Both the position numbers and the translations under genes were made by a program. Below, piece after piece: positions 10,020-21,895 of a stretch of 64,000 nucleotides of DNA (position 1 is its first letter; each line of letters begins with the position of its first letter). A model generated the notes under the pieces. It was not told the origin of the DNA and did no database searches. It was given only the letters and a program-made list of their open reading frames with translations. The stretch is from Topomyia yanbarensis (Eukaryota > Arthropoda > Insecta > Diptera > Culicidae): positions 63,456,549 to 63,520,548 of the forward strand of contig NC_080672.1 of assembly GCF_030247195.1 (NCBI RefSeq), given 5' to 3'.

Positions 10020-11700
10020 TGACCATTTAAAATACTAGTCCGTCAAAATCCATTGGAAAATTGTAGATATGCAAATGAAAAAAAATATTTTAATATAGAA
10101 AAATTACAAAAATAACTAAAATGAAGGTAGATTTCAAGAAATGTTCAAACTAGAGAATACTGAAAATTTACTATAGTCATTCAAACGGTTCATTGCCACA
10201 TTCATTTTTATTGTGTTCCCCTGAATATGTGATGATAACTATTCAAAATATTCCTTCATCTTTTTCTCCCCCCAACATTCTCAGACGTTCCGTCGCAAGC
10301 CTTGCCGATCGTATTCTTGTTTATGTACGTTATCGTTTTTTTCAGTTTCGCTATTTTCGTTCTGTTTTGACGCGAAACGGCGCGCTGTGATTTTTTTCCC
10401 ACTTGGGTCATCGAACGGAAAAGCATTTAGCACACGCTGAATGCGCGGGATACAGGTTCATCGCCAAACGAGCGTCGATGTCACCATCAATTTAAGCCGA
10501 GTGGCACGTTGACAATTCAAATTAGTTTTATTTGCAAGAATTCTAATGCGTTCGGCCTGGCAGATGGGTTGGTTTTATTGTTTTGCAACGAAGACACTTT
10601 AAACCGGTTTCGTTCAAAGTAGTAGAATCTTTTCCAGTGTTAGAAGAGTTCGCTTTTCGTCTCTTGCTTACACATGCAGTGAATGTAATAATAAATCCAG
10701 CAGTAGCCATAAAAGTGACGAACGACAGTACATCAACATTCGGTTGCGTCACGTCTCATCCCGCACTTAAAGTGTGTATAATTCGTTTATAATTTCCGAA
10801 ACTACCGAAGAACAAGCAGGAAAAACACAGAATGCATCATCGTAAAGTTGAAAGCACATCCCAACCGAAACATTATCAGGCATCATCAAGCAGAAGAATC
10901 GTGCAAATCCATTTATTTACAGCTCACTGCTGCTAAAAGCAGCAAGGCAAACAGATCTCGAAAGAGAGGATAGCCAGCATCATAATAAAAAAGGAGCTTC
11001 TTCTCCATTAATTATTCCCATGGTTGTGAGCAGAGGCCGAGTACACAGAAGATTCTTAATTGCAATCCTCTCGCACCCCGGGTAAATCAAATAACGAAAT
11101 GAAAAATGTACATTTCCAGGAAATTTGCGCACTCTCCGGGGGAATCTGAGTTCATACCTGAATGGGTCATTAATACGTTCATTTTTATTTGAGCTCCCGC
11201 CCAACCCCTTTGCCCGCTGCAATTCTACTGTATTCTACTGTATTTTTTCTCCAATCAGGTAGCAACGAGACGGAAAATCTCATTATGTATCCTTTACAAA
11301 TGTGTTCCGCCGAAATTAATCCCCCACCTGGATCACGGAATCGGATAAATTTTGTTTGCGCTTTGTCCGGAGGCTTCGGGAGTACATTCCCGATTGGATT
11401 TGCCAATGCCCGACGACGACCTTCAGCAGTGCGCGAATGGGATAACGGATTCGTGGAATGCAATTATGCTTGATGACCCCCGTGTTGTGCCACTGCGGAC
11501 AATTTGGAATTTACCGCGGGAAACGATTCGGTTGAGGATATACTTGAGCTTGTGATTATTGTGCTTTGTGCTCTTGGAAGCGTGATCTCGGTTTGAATTG
11601 GATGTTTTTTCATTTGGCGGGTTCTTTTGCTAACTTGACAAATGTTCGGCAATGAAACCTTGTGGGCGTGAAGAGCTTGTTCAATTAAGTAAATTGAATT
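10020..11700. other. Unassigned, low-repeat sequence
   Basis: This block looks less repetitive than its surroundings. Open stretches up to about 94 codons occur on both strands (for example 11189-11473 plus and 11185-11463 minus overlap each other), which argues against any being a real gene. I recognise no domain, splice pattern or promoter with confidence. It could be single-copy intronic or intergenic host DNA. Confidence 0.35.
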
Positions 11701-12487
11701 TATGACACTTCGTCGAATGTGTGTACAAATATACTTAAATTTTGCTTCTGGATAATCCTGGTTTACATCCTGGGTAAGGGAATTGAGAAGATCTGTAGTA
11801 CTAAAGGTACCGTTCTACCCACCCTTTGGTCGAACCCCAACCAGGTGGACTCTGCTTAACTAATGAATTTGTTTCATTAGTTGGATCGAATGACAGATTT
11901 TGAATAGTAGCCGAAGAAAATGATAACAGTGGTCATCTAGACCTAGACACGCCATTAGTAAAAATGTCTTCATAAACGATTCCACGATTTCCAACAGGGA
12001 CTGGTAATAGTGATGCATTTTCAAACTGTATTTAACCGTTGAGTGTCCAACAAAAACACCTTTAGCAAGACGACAAGGATACACGTCAATTGAAAAGATT
12101 ATTACTACACTCATAACATGTTTTTCGACGACTTTAATAAATTTTTAACTCGTTTGATTTGAACAAATTATTGAGACAAAGCTAAGCAAGATTGCTTTTT
12201 CCAACCACCAAAGACAATGAGTATTAAACTCAGTGTGCTTTATGCTTTTGCCCGAACCAGTGCAAAGCGAACGACAAAAATAGTCACTATTGTGTGCCTT
12301 GTCTGAAGAACAAAAGAAACTGTTACTAAAATTGCTGCCATAGTAAGCTATCGAAATGAATGAGTCACCTTAATCGAGTTTTTCCACACGGAAAAAAATG
12401 TTCCCAAAAACGTGAACAAAGTACCATGAATTCTGGAACAATCACGCTTTTGCGTTAAGAAAATAGGACCGTGAACAAAAATAATGT
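11700..12487. other. Unassigned A/T-rich sequence
   Basis: No gene or defined repeat is visible. Near 12385-12480 there are several GTGAACAAA and TTCC..GAAC motifs related in style to the TTCAC-rich repeat at 14100-14760. Confidence 0.35.
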
Positions 12488-12994
12488 TTTAGCCCCCCTC
12501 TGAATATCTTGACCAAGCATAAGACTTCGTTAAAAAAAAATCAAATTTGTATTCTGTGTTTCTAGTTTTAAGATAGCTGTAATTTTTACTCTTTATTGAA
12601 ACTTTTGTCCTCCATCTTGTAAATAGAATTGTATCCCTAGTTTTAAGATATCTATGAAATTTCTCACAAGTATTTTTCCCCCTTTTGTGTACCAAACTAT
12701 ATTGTTAGTTTTAAGATAACTGTAAAATATTTCGTAAAATACTGTTACTCCCCTCTTGTACATCAAACTGAATCCCTTGTTTTAAAATTTTTCATGAAAA
12801 ATCTTTTGCCCCTCTCTTGTATATACAATCTTATTTCTAGTCTTAAGATAGCTGTATTTTTTTCTCTTTTATAAAAAAATATTTCAACATTGTAACCTCC
12901 TATTTTTAAAATATCCAAAATGTAAATATAAGAGAATTTGGCACCGCCAAGCTAACGCATTTGTGGCTATCAAATAAACAAAATGAATAAAAAA
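12488..12994 (+). mobile_element. 5'-truncated LINE: 3' UTR with tandem modules (copy 1)
   Basis: Matches the 3' end of the element at 61169-62622 (there on the minus strand) and the copy at 36540-37060. It contains about five diverged modules of roughly 80 bases, each with a CTAGTTTTAAGATAGCTGTA core followed by a C-rich CCCCTCTTGTA box. It ends with CACCGCCAAGCTAACGCATT, then TCAAATAAACAAAATGAAT and an A-run at about 12987-12994. The shared 3' ends and different 5' truncations are typical of target-primed reverse transcription. There is no coding sequence here. Confidence 0.85.
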
Positions 12995-14083
12995 AACCTG
13001 TTTTAATCCACCTAGCGGTGCAATTGTGCCTTTCTCATTTCTCTAAACTATGGCACGGAGGCTTTTTATGTTCAACATAATCGTGGAAATGTCCATTACA
13101 TTCTTAGTACACTTTGCACTTATACACAATGGCATGCCAGCCACGAACTTGATGAGCTACGTGTCGAATGTGAAACACTTGAAACAAAAAAATATCATAC
13201 TCCATTAGCCTAATCAGCATTAGATCAATGTTATCTGCTTGCTAACTCATTTTGCCAAGCGGGGGTGGGTATGTGAAGAGGGCGAAAGTCCCATGAACCC
13301 ACGACTCCCCAGCTTAAATTGGTATGCTTTGTGATATAGTGGTGGTTTAAAGATGATGGGGTTGAAAGGGAGGGGTATGAGGGCTGGATGGGGTGGTGGT
13401 CTGAGGGGTGATTTAAGGAGATTTTTAAAGGAGGGGCGCGAACAGTAGAGGGGGGGTGTAACCCCTCTCCGTAAACCATCAACTACGCCCCTGTTAAAAT
13501 CCAGAAACCTTATGCGAGTCGAAAAAAAAATTTGGCCGGGATTAGGTTGACGTTTTTCAGAGTGATTGCATAACCTTTCTATATGAGAAGGGCAAAAATG
13601 TGCCAAAATCCAAAAAAGTGAATCGTAGTCAAATTTTTTTTTCGAGTGCATCAAATCTCGACGTTTCATGCACCTTGAACACATTTAGCATCAAAAATAA
13701 AAATTCTATTTTTAATTTTTCCTATAGTTTATATGAGAAATTTCTGTGTGGACGCACTCTGAAACCCGTAATTCCGCAACCAGAATTCCGATCGATCCAA
13801 AATTCAATAGCAGCCGATGGGAAGGTTGCACCTTTCATTTGAGACTAAATTTGGGCAAATCGGTCCAGCCATCTCTGAGAAAAATGAGTGACATTATTTG
13901 ACACATACGCACATACATACACACACATACACACACATACATATATACACACACACATACAGACTTTTTCCGATCTCGACGAACTGAGTCGAATGGGATA
14001 TGACACTCGGCCCTCCGGGCCGGGATTAGGTTTATGTTTTTCAGAGTGATTGCATAACCTTTCTATATGAGAAAGGCAAAAAG
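12995..14083 (+). repeat. Composite repeat A+B (copy 2)
   Basis: Part A begins CCTGTTTTAATCCACCTAGC right after the LINE A-tail and ends near 13597 with TAACCTTTCTATATGAGAAG. Part B follows to 14083 and repeats the same ending (CATAACCTTTCTATATGAGA). Part B contains AATTCAATAGCAGCCGATGG, CAGCCATCTCTGAGAAA, a CA-rich microsatellite and the palindromic CGGCCCTCCGGGCCG. The same A-then-B order occurs at 29488-30280, so the composite is one family. Copy 2 part A carries unrelated extra sequence (13200-13500, including G-rich runs). Confidence 0.75.
13905..13962. repeat. (CA)n/(CATA)n microsatellite
   Basis: Alternating CACATA and CACACA units inside part B of the composite repeat. The equivalent site at 30150-30180 has a shorter CA run, so the length varies between copies. 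Confidence 0.9.
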
Positions 14084-14099
14084 TTTTATAATTATGTTT

Positions 14100-14765
14100 A
14101 ATTTCCCTTCAATATCGCCCACAAAAAGCTTTTATTAGTGGAAAATTTTGTTTTTGTTTCGTGAACTTCAGTCACGATACCCACCATGATATTACCAAAT
14201 CAATTTTCTGTACATGAACTAGTTCACAACTTTATGAACATTATTCATAAAACCAATGGATGACTGATGATTTTATTCATAAATTTAGGAACAATAGTTT
14301 ACAAACTCAAAACATAGTGGATATTTCCACGTGAACTATTTCACGAAACTCGAAATTTTATTCACCAATCTATTCAATCCTCGTGAAATAATTTATGATT
14401 CCTAATATATTAGTCACGAAAAAATGCTCGTCAACCAGTTCACAAAATTTTCAAATATTCATGTATGTGTGAACTGTTTCATGATTCCAAGTACAATAAT
14501 CACGACATCGCATTCGTGCTCGTGAAATTGTTCACGAAATCATAGAATAATATTCATGTATTCCTGAACTAATTGATGGTCCCTAGTACATGATTTACGA
14601 CTTATCTTGAGTGCTTGTGATACTTAGAAAATATCCCTAATCATTTTTAATTTCACTTAACATGGTCATGAAATTTTCATGCGGACTATTTCACAAAACT
14701 TGGAGTATTATTCATGGAATCATTTTATATTCCATGCACTATTTCATACAATGTCATATATGTCC
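14100..14765. repeat. Degenerate repeat rich in GTGAAC/TTCACGAA palindromes
   Basis: Motifs such as GTGAACTATTTCACGAA, GTGAACTGTTTCATGA and GAAATTGTTCACGAAATCAT recur every 60-80 bases and are each near-palindromic. Similar motifs appear at 50870-51070. No coding potential. It looks like a decayed tandem or MITE-derived array; I cannot define unit boundaries by eye. Confidence 0.55.
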
Positions 14766-14893
14766 AGCTGCCTGCGACCAGGAATAGATACGAGCAGTAG
14801 ATATAAGTACACTATTTGGACCTCGAACATCGATGACGATTTCACGCCAACTCGAACAAGTGTTGGCAGCGCCCTCTCAGATTTTAATGAAAC

Positions 14894-15297
14894 TTGCTGT
14901 ACATGAACACTTGGTCACAAAAAGCCACTTTGCATACTGTTTTTTTTTTCAAAAATGATCTAGACCGTCTTTTGAAAAGGGTGAAACTTTTTTTAGCATT
15001 TTTTTCAAATGGCTATAGTCTAAAAATGACAAATTCTACAAAAAAATTTGTAGGAGTGATTTTCACAAAATTAGTTAAATTTTTGAATAAAAATATTGAA
15101 AAAATTCTTCATCGACTACTACACTGAAAAAAATCGATTTTCAAAATTTAAAGTCGATTACATAATAAAACATCTTTGATTTGGATGAAATTTTGTTCCC
15201 TACCTAGCCTCAAAAATTCAAGTTGGGCACTTTCAAGGAATAAAAGTTATTTGAAAAAAACTTTTTCTTGTCCAAACTGAATTTTTTTCAGTGTATT
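14894..15297 (+). repeat. Left arm of a dispersed inverted pair (repeat C)
   Basis: About 400 bases beginning GTACATGAACACTTGGTCAC and ending CAAACTGAATTTTTTTCAGT. The same sequence lies inverted at 17331-17725 (for example TTTTGTGACAAAGTTCCCAT and CTGAAAAGTAAATTCAGT). The arms enclose 2 kb that contains a LINE relic, so the whole could be a foldback element with an internal insertion, or two independent copies in opposite orientation. There is no target duplication I can point to. Confidence 0.7.
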
Positions 15298-15299
15298 TT

Positions 15300-16090
15300 T
15301 ATCCAGAATCCAATTTCCCAACTGCTATTTGGCGGATACATGCAAAAAGTATCAGTAACAAATTTGGTGTGGCATCTCGGACCGGACTGGAAAAAGGCCG
15401 AAGGGATTCGTTTAACGGAGATCTGGTACTAGAACACTTAGCGCATGACCAGACAACGTGATTAATATCGCGATAACCGCCACCATAAGCGCAGAGATCG
15501 CTCTCCACGACCTCAATACGCCGGAGATGGGCCTTCTACGTATAATGATTGTAAATGACCCGAGATATCACCCGAATCATAACCCTCATCCATTCAATTG
15601 GACCAAGGTTTGTTGATACCTTTCGGATTCCTGAACTTCCATCGGTCCAGGAAATTTGCCAATTTTCGAGCGTCCTCTGAGAATATCTAAAATCTCGTTG
15701 AAGCTACGCGATTTTTCATAAATATAACCTTCTAATACCTAAATGTACACCTTCTCTATATCATTCTAATCCAAGTGTCTGCCTTCTCATAACCCGGAAT
15801 GGAACACTGCGAAAAAACTCAAACTAAGGTAATCTTCTATGATTTTTCAAATAAAGTACTCAAAACTCCCATGTTTTCCCCAGGATATACAAGGAGTGCT
15901 TTCCATGCTCCACCAAACGAAGAGCCCCTGTAACTGTATCGATGTGGGCATGGTTGTTGATAGGTAAATATAAAACCATCAGTTTTGTGAGGAGAATGTT
16001 GGCAGCACAGCCTCTTTTATAATTGGTCTCACCACTACTGTCATAATAATTAGCATAAAAGCGATGCATAGCTGTCATCATACGACGAAC
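15300..16090 (-). pseudogene. LINE RNase H and C-terminal relic
   Basis: Read on the minus strand, about 15508-15420 gives ESDLCAYGGGYRDINHVVWS followed by CAKC, which matches the RNase H LINE C-terminus at 62020-62604 (SSLCACDEGYHDIDHVVWVC). Upstream pieces near 15900-15960 (GALRLVEHGKHSLYI) and 15780-15810 (CSIPGYEKAD) correspond to the RNase H Asp and His/Asp blocks. Several stops and frameshifts separate them. This is a diverged cousin of the 61169-62622 element and is not functional. Confidence 0.7.
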
Positions 16091-16199
16091 GTTCCGTGTA
16101 TTCCAATCACATGATGAATCGAATACACAACGTAGGCCTTAGACACCAGACGAAACATTGTTTCACTGATGACGAAACATTGTTTCACTGATAATCGCG

Positions 16200-16925
16200 T
16201 TTTTCAGTTTTCATCAAGTTTTTTATTTGCATTTGTAGCGTCGCGTAAATTTGGGCGATCCAACGTTCGAAAGTCCCTTTCGCGTATAATTCTAAGCAAT
16301 CTCTGCCCACCACGAAGTACGAGACTGTTCACGGTTGTTTGCGTCGGAGACTCGTTTCGTCTGACCTTTAATCGTAAAACCTGGGGGAAAATGCAGGGAC
16401 TGAAAAATACGGTCACTTGAGGTTTTTGATGTCCCATGTTGAAATTACTGCTAGTTCCTAAGATTACCGAGACCAGGAACCACTTACTTCGGTTTTGTAA
16501 CAGCACCCTTTAAGGGACACTCTCAGGCCTTTACGAGGAAGCTTAAAAGAGAAAACTGATTTTCCTTTTTCGAAAATGTATAGGCACATTAGAAGATGGT
16601 CAGGCTCTCGCTCTTTAGTGTACAAGGAAACGTAGAAGTTAGTCGTTGTCGGTGGCGTAGCGCTCTTTTGCATTATCGGCGCGTTCCTTAAAATAATGTT
16701 TCATTTTGTCCCCACATCGAGAGATCATGCGGAGTCTCTTCACAGTAGGAAAATTTTTCTTGATTCTTCCCGCATTTTCCACAGCGTACCTTGTTCCTGC
16801 AATAAGTCGCTGTAGGCCCATTTGTTTGCAACAACGGCAGCTCATGCCTCGCGGCACAAAAACAGCGAACAGGTAGACTAGTCCCGTTCAAAAGATCAGA
16901 GTTCGGAAGAGCAGATTCGGCGAAA
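16200..16925 (-). pseudogene. LINE ORF1 zinc-knuckle relic
   Basis: On the minus strand near 16880-16740 the frames give PVRCFC..., then YCRNKVRCGKCGKNQEKFSY. This resembles the tandem CCHC knuckles of LINE ORF1 proteins (pattern YCRNKVRCGKCG is characteristic), and a trailing KERYATDND piece fits the sequence after them. The first knuckle is frameshifted. It lies immediately upstream, on the same strand, of the RNase H relic, which suggests one LINE that lost its endonuclease and reverse transcriptase internally. Confidence 0.5.
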
Positions 16926-16929
16926 GGTT

Positions 16930-17330
16930 CGAAATGAGGCTAATGGAAAATAAGTTGTTTTCATATACTCCTTGATTTTTCCTGAACGCAATTGCTTGCG
17001 AACAGGAATTTTCACTGGCCAAAGCAAAGGATTCTTGAAGGAGCGAACCCCATACTTCGCAATTAAGACCCCTGTTGTAGACTACACCATCAATCTCTAT
17101 TTCCCGGGCGGGTACATAGCCAAGATACTTCTTTGTACACGGCCAAGTGATATTTAGTTAAATCTCGCATATATCGATGATGTTAAATGGCTTATCTTTG
17201 CCCTCAATCAAGTTAGTAATGAATATATACCAAATTCGATACTGATACTTTTTGCATGTATCAAGGTGACTAGCAGTTGGGACATTGGATTCTGAGATGA
17301 TGGTCTTTCATTGGTTTAGTTTTCGATTGA
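16930..17330. other. Unassigned sequence
   Basis: No reading frame or repeat that I can support. It lies between the ORF1 relic and the right arm of repeat C. Confidence 0.35.
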
Positions 17331-17880
17331 AATACGCTGAAAAGTAAATTCAGTTTGGACAAGGAAAAGTTTTTTTCAAATAACTTTTTTTTTCCTTAAA
17401 AGTGCTCAACTTCAATTTTTGACGGTAGGTAGGAAACATAATTATATATTTTGGAACAAAATTTCATCCAAATCAAAGATGGAGTTTTTTTGTAAATCGA
17501 CTTTAAATTTTTAAAATCGATTTTTTTTTCAATGTAGAAGTCGATGAAGAATTTTTTCAATATTTTTATTGAAAACTTTAACTAATTTTGTTTCAATCAC
17601 TCCTACAACTTTTCTTGTAGGATTTGTCATTTTTAGAAAAAAATTTCAAAAGACAGTCTAGATCATATTTGGAAAAATAAAGCATACAAAAAGTGGCTTT
17701 TTGTGACAAAGTTCCCATGTACAGAAAATTCTGAAACCAATTCTGAATACGATTTAGCGCAAATTCCGTCCGATATATTTGATAAGGTTCAATGTGATGT
17801 CTCGACAGAAAACGAAACTGCGCTGTGCTGTCAAAAACGCTATAGAGGTACAAATTTCACATTCGTGATGTAGTTCACTG
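17331..17880 (-). repeat. Right arm of the inverted pair (repeat C) plus extension
   Basis: 17331-17725 is the inverted copy of 14894-15297. From 17726 to about 17880 the sequence continues with no counterpart on the left. The longest minus-strand frame here (86 codons, 17593-17853) is not recognisable and is probably not coding. Confidence 0.65.
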
Positions 17881-18417
17881 AACCGCGAATCAGTCACACT
17901 GTTATGGTCTAGTTAATAGTGCTACATTACTTCAAGTAAAAATCCGATGGTAACAAAAAACATAACATATCGCGAAAAGGCGAAGTAAAATTAAGAAATA
18001 TCATGATAAAACAGCTGATATCATGAACATGAGTCACATGTATCAAATTCGAAAAAAGGTCAAAAATAAAATATTATTTGTGTTTCACAACTAGTATTAT
18101 AAATCCCATTTTACAAGATTCCTATTCACCTCTTTATTGCGTCTAGAAAAAAATCTGAAATATGCCTATTTTTTCGTGTTCTACAGTGATTTTCATTCGA
18201 TTTTTGGACAATTTTCTTTAGTAGATTTAAATATGGGAAGCTTTCTTTAGTTGAATAAATTATATATTTTGATTCTATTGACCACCAAAAGTTCTTCGTA
18301 ACTGGGGCTCTGATCTGCTAGGCCAAGGCCAGTCTTGAAAATAGTTTCAATTAAATAGAATGTATCAAAAAATTGTGTTAGCATGATGCCTTAGAACTGG
18401 TAGTAGTTGCAGGACGC
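17881..18417. other. Unassigned A/T-rich sequence
   Basis: Nothing identifiable. There is no long reading frame and no clear repeat. Confidence 0.35.
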
Positions 18418-18419
18418 TA

Positions 18420-18734
18420 CACACCAAAAAAATCTGAATTTTACCGTTGACGTAATTGCAAACATGACACAATTCAACAAACCGTAATTTACGAAATGAC
18501 GGAACATTACCGTGTTCCATTTAATTTTACAATAAACATATACTTTACATGCGCAATAACATAAAATTACACTTCCTACCATTCAGAACAAACGCTGTAT
18601 GTGGAGTAACATTACATGATTTACGAAATTAAATGTCAGGTAAAATTAAAATCAAACGCAAAACTAAGTCATTTTTGATGCTCGTATATGTCAGGGACAG
18701 GAGACGTAAATTTACACTATTTTTTCTAGGTGTG
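18420..18734. mobile_element. Short MITE, TA target
   Basis: Starts CACACCAAAAAAATCTGAAT and ends TTTTTTCTAGGTGTG; the first and last 7-16 bases are inverted repeats (CACACC...GGTGTG with an A/T-rich continuation). TA lies at 18418-18419 and 18735-18736. The interior has repeated TTACG and AATTTAC motifs. No coding sequence in 315 bases. Confidence 0.7.
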
Positions 18735-18736
18735 TA

Positions 18737-19163
18737 GATTAAGAAAATAGAAGTTGAACCGTTTCTGCGCATCTACAAATCGCTTGCTAAATCAGATGAT
18801 TTTGTGCAAATTTCAATATTCTCTTAGTTCCAACATTTTGTGGATATTTTTCAACTCATTTCGATTTAGCGTCTTCTACACCTTTTAAACATGTAGCTTA
18901 GAATGCTTTGCGTTTTCTAGCTCCGGCAAGGATTGTCATATTCGGTTAGCAAATAAATACTCTGAGCTCTAGAGTATCCACCTTCGTAACGATAGTAAAT
19001 GGTAACTTGTAAATAAATAATAAAAATCAAATTCAACATCAATAATTCGTTGAAGTACTATAGCCTTTGTAGTGACAAAGAACATTTTTTAAGGATTGTC
19101 TTAGATTTGGAATTGTTTTCATTGAGAACTTTTAAAAATTTCATTTAGTTTCTAGTGACTATA
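18737..19163. other. Unassigned sequence
   Basis: No supported gene or repeat. It ends at an isolated hAT-like terminus, CAGGGCCGCCGAGAG, at about 19164-19178 that resembles the left end at 984; no matching right end was found nearby. Confidence 0.35.
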
Positions 19164-19986
19164 TCCAGGGCCGCCGAGAGGGGAGGGGGGAAGGGGTGTT
19201 TCCACGGGCTTGGAAATGTGGAAGAGGTCCGGACTTTGAACAGAAGGAATGATTCTGATAAATAATATTTCAATAACAATTTATTTGAAAAAGAACATCA
19301 AATCCACGAAGAAAACGATTCATTTTAATTTCGCATGTTCGCTTAAAAAATGTATTAATTAATTACGAGAATCCGAAAATATTTTTTATCTTTAACTAAC
19401 ATTCTCAATTTAACTAATTTTTTTCTTATTTTTTGGCATTTCATCGGAGAAATTTCATATTCTTCATGTAATCTAAAGTTTCTATTGATTTCAATTTTTA
19501 GTCTTGTTCTATTGTATCATATTTTAATTTTCTGCAATTTTTGTTGTTTCTTTTACCATTTGATCCAGGATTTTCAGTCTTTCCAATTTTCCATTATTCT
19601 TGTTTTACATTTTGTTTTAAATATTTTGCTTCATATTTTTCTTTCTATATTACTACAATTCTTGCTGTTTTTTCAAATTCGTCCAACTTTTTATATTTGT
19701 CCCATTCATTTCATCTTTACATGTTTTCTCCATCGTTCTATTCGTTTTTTTTTTCATTTGTTTGTTCAATTAAACTTATTGAATTTATTTCACAAAATTT
19801 GAATCATTACAATAATTTTTGTATTTTTTCATATTTTTTAGTATTTTCTCCATCCGCACTTTTTCAATATTTTTGTTATATTAGATCTCCCATTTTTTTA
19901 AAATAATCACTTTTTCTATTTTTTTCGTTTTACTTTTTTTTATTTCGTTGTGAATTTTTCGTTATCCATCCATCAGTTTTCAAATT

Positions 19987-20715
19987 TAGGGTAAGTTGGG
20001 GTAAATCCGACCGTTGGGTAAACCCTGTTTTCGAAAATAAGAAGCACTACGCGAACTAATATCAATGTTGTCAGGTAGAGCATCGAAAATAATCATAATG
20101 GTGACATGACAGCATTTTTAGTCTACATTGAGATGCTCAAACGACAATACGTGTGTTTTTACAACTTTTGATTTGATTTTTACGCATCATTGACTACAGG
20201 ATATTTCTGATTGTTAAAGGATTTAAATTCTTTGATTAAAGTCCTACAAAGTGCATAGATGAATTTAGTCCAACTTGCTTCATATTTTTTTTAATTGCAT
20301 CGTAATGAAAAATTACGCGGTGGGGCAAATACGACCTCTAAATAGTAGGGTAAATCCGACCGTTTTTTTTGCTAAGAAAATATTTATTTATCAAATTGAA
20401 ATATATTTTTATTGTCATTATTTATTATTTTTTTGCACAATGGTTCATAATTACAGACGAAAGACTCAAAAACGTGATGAATATAGTATTCGTAGAGTAA
20501 TTGCTCCGATGCAGGTGGGAACATCTATACGTGCTACTGCTCGTAATTTTGACACTCCAAACTTGACATTGAATTTCATTTTCTTCATGTTACAATTCAA
20601 TAGAATAACATTACATAATTGATTTATTATTGAATAACAATAAAATTTGGGTAATATCTGTGCTAACTCAACCAAAAACATAAGCGGTCGGGTTTACCCC
20701 ACCATTTTTAAAAAC
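19987..20715 (+). mobile_element. pogo-like DNA transposon remnant
   Basis: Left end GGGTAAGTTGGGGTAAATCC and inverted right end GGTGGGGTAAACCCGACCG are imperfect inverted repeats sharing GGGGTAAA.CCGACCG; extra copies lie inside at about 20319-20365. Between them, from 20440, a frame reads MVHNYRRKTQKRDEY, then IRATARNFDTPNLTL. This matches the start of pogo/CENP-B-type transposases (MVRNYKRKT...IRAAARAF.IPKSTL), the helix-turn-helix that binds the inverted repeats. The frame is lost after about 45 codons, so the element is a decayed or internally deleted copy. Confidence 0.65.
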
Positions 20716-21538
20716 AGTAAAAATGAACTTTTTCGTAAAACGCTTGCATATCAAAATTTTCTCAAGGTACGAATTAAATGCTATACATAGAAAGTCGTGA
20801 AGTTTAACCTTTAATTTGGTATATAAAACGACTTGATCCGATGTAAAATGAGCATTTTTCAGCCAAAACCATTGCTTTTCTTTTGTATGGTTTTTTTTTT
20901 CATTTCATCATTTAAACATTTTTCCCATTATTTTATTTGGATCCTTTTGCATTTTGTACATGTTTTCTGTTTCCATTGCATCTATTTTTAAGTTTTACTT
21001 TATAGGAATTTTTTTCTTATTTAATTCATTTATTTTTTAGTTTTCTCTTACTGTTATTTATTGTAATATGCCTACTTTTCCCATTTCGTCTAGCATTTTC
21101 ATTTCTACCTATTTAAACCATTTTGATTTTTCTGATTTTTTTATGTTTTCTATGATTTCACTTTTGTCCGGCTTTGAGCACATTCCACTTGCTCCTGTTT
21201 TCTATTTTTTTCCTCCAATCTATTTCGTGTAATTGTTTCCATTTATTTCTTCTTCTATTATTCCATTGCACTTATTCAGTTCTAAATTAGTTCGGTTAAA
21301 AAAATAATTTGTCGACTTTTTTTTAATTTTCAGAAGCTAATAAAATGTATTTATCCCATGGTCGTTCTGTGAAATATTTGAACATTTTTCTTGTTTTCCT
21401 GTTTTCATAATCTCTATTTTATATCTTGTTTTCAAATTTTTATGTTTTAAACATTTTGTATTAACTCACTCTAACTCAGTGGATCCATTTTTATATTTGT
21501 TTACTTTTTTGTAGCTTCGTTTTTATTTGTTTATTATA

Positions 21539-21895
21539 CAGTGAAGGCCCGATTTTATCAATCCCCGATTTTATCTACCCCCGATTTTAACAGATTTTTG
21601 ACACGATTTTATCAGGTTCATATGAAAATTGATAGTTGGTAGTTTGATGGGCTCTAGCAGACGAGCCAAGTTGAATTCGAGTAAATCCTTTCTTGAGCTT
21701 ATTTTTCTTATCTTAGAGATCCGAAATATTAATTTTTTTAAATTTTGCACTGTTAGACGCCCTTAAGTTAAGTTTAAGCTAAATAATCAGAAAGTTTATG
21801 AGATTAGGGACTAAAGAAGAATATTTAAAGAGCTTCGGTTTCTCAAAAAGAAAGATTTTATCAATGTCCCCATTTTATTAGCCTAAAATTCTGTA
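21539..21895 (+). mobile_element. MITE family D, copy 1
   Basis: Begins CAGTGAAGGCCCGATTTTAT after a TA, followed by three CCCCGATTTTA-like repeats, and contains TTTGATGGGCTCTAGCAGAC. It ends around CCCCATTTTATTAGCCTAAA. The same blocks in the same order occur inverted at 28612-28897. No coding sequence. Confidence 0.7.

Noticed and set aside
11185..11473. Overlapping frames of 92 and 94 codons on opposite strands
   Set aside because: Both strands are open over the same bases, neither shows a domain, and at most one could be real. There is no basis for choosing.
19485..19906. Hydrophobic membrane-like proteins in the T-rich tract
   Set aside because: Phe/Leu/Ile-rich translations follow directly from T-rich composition.
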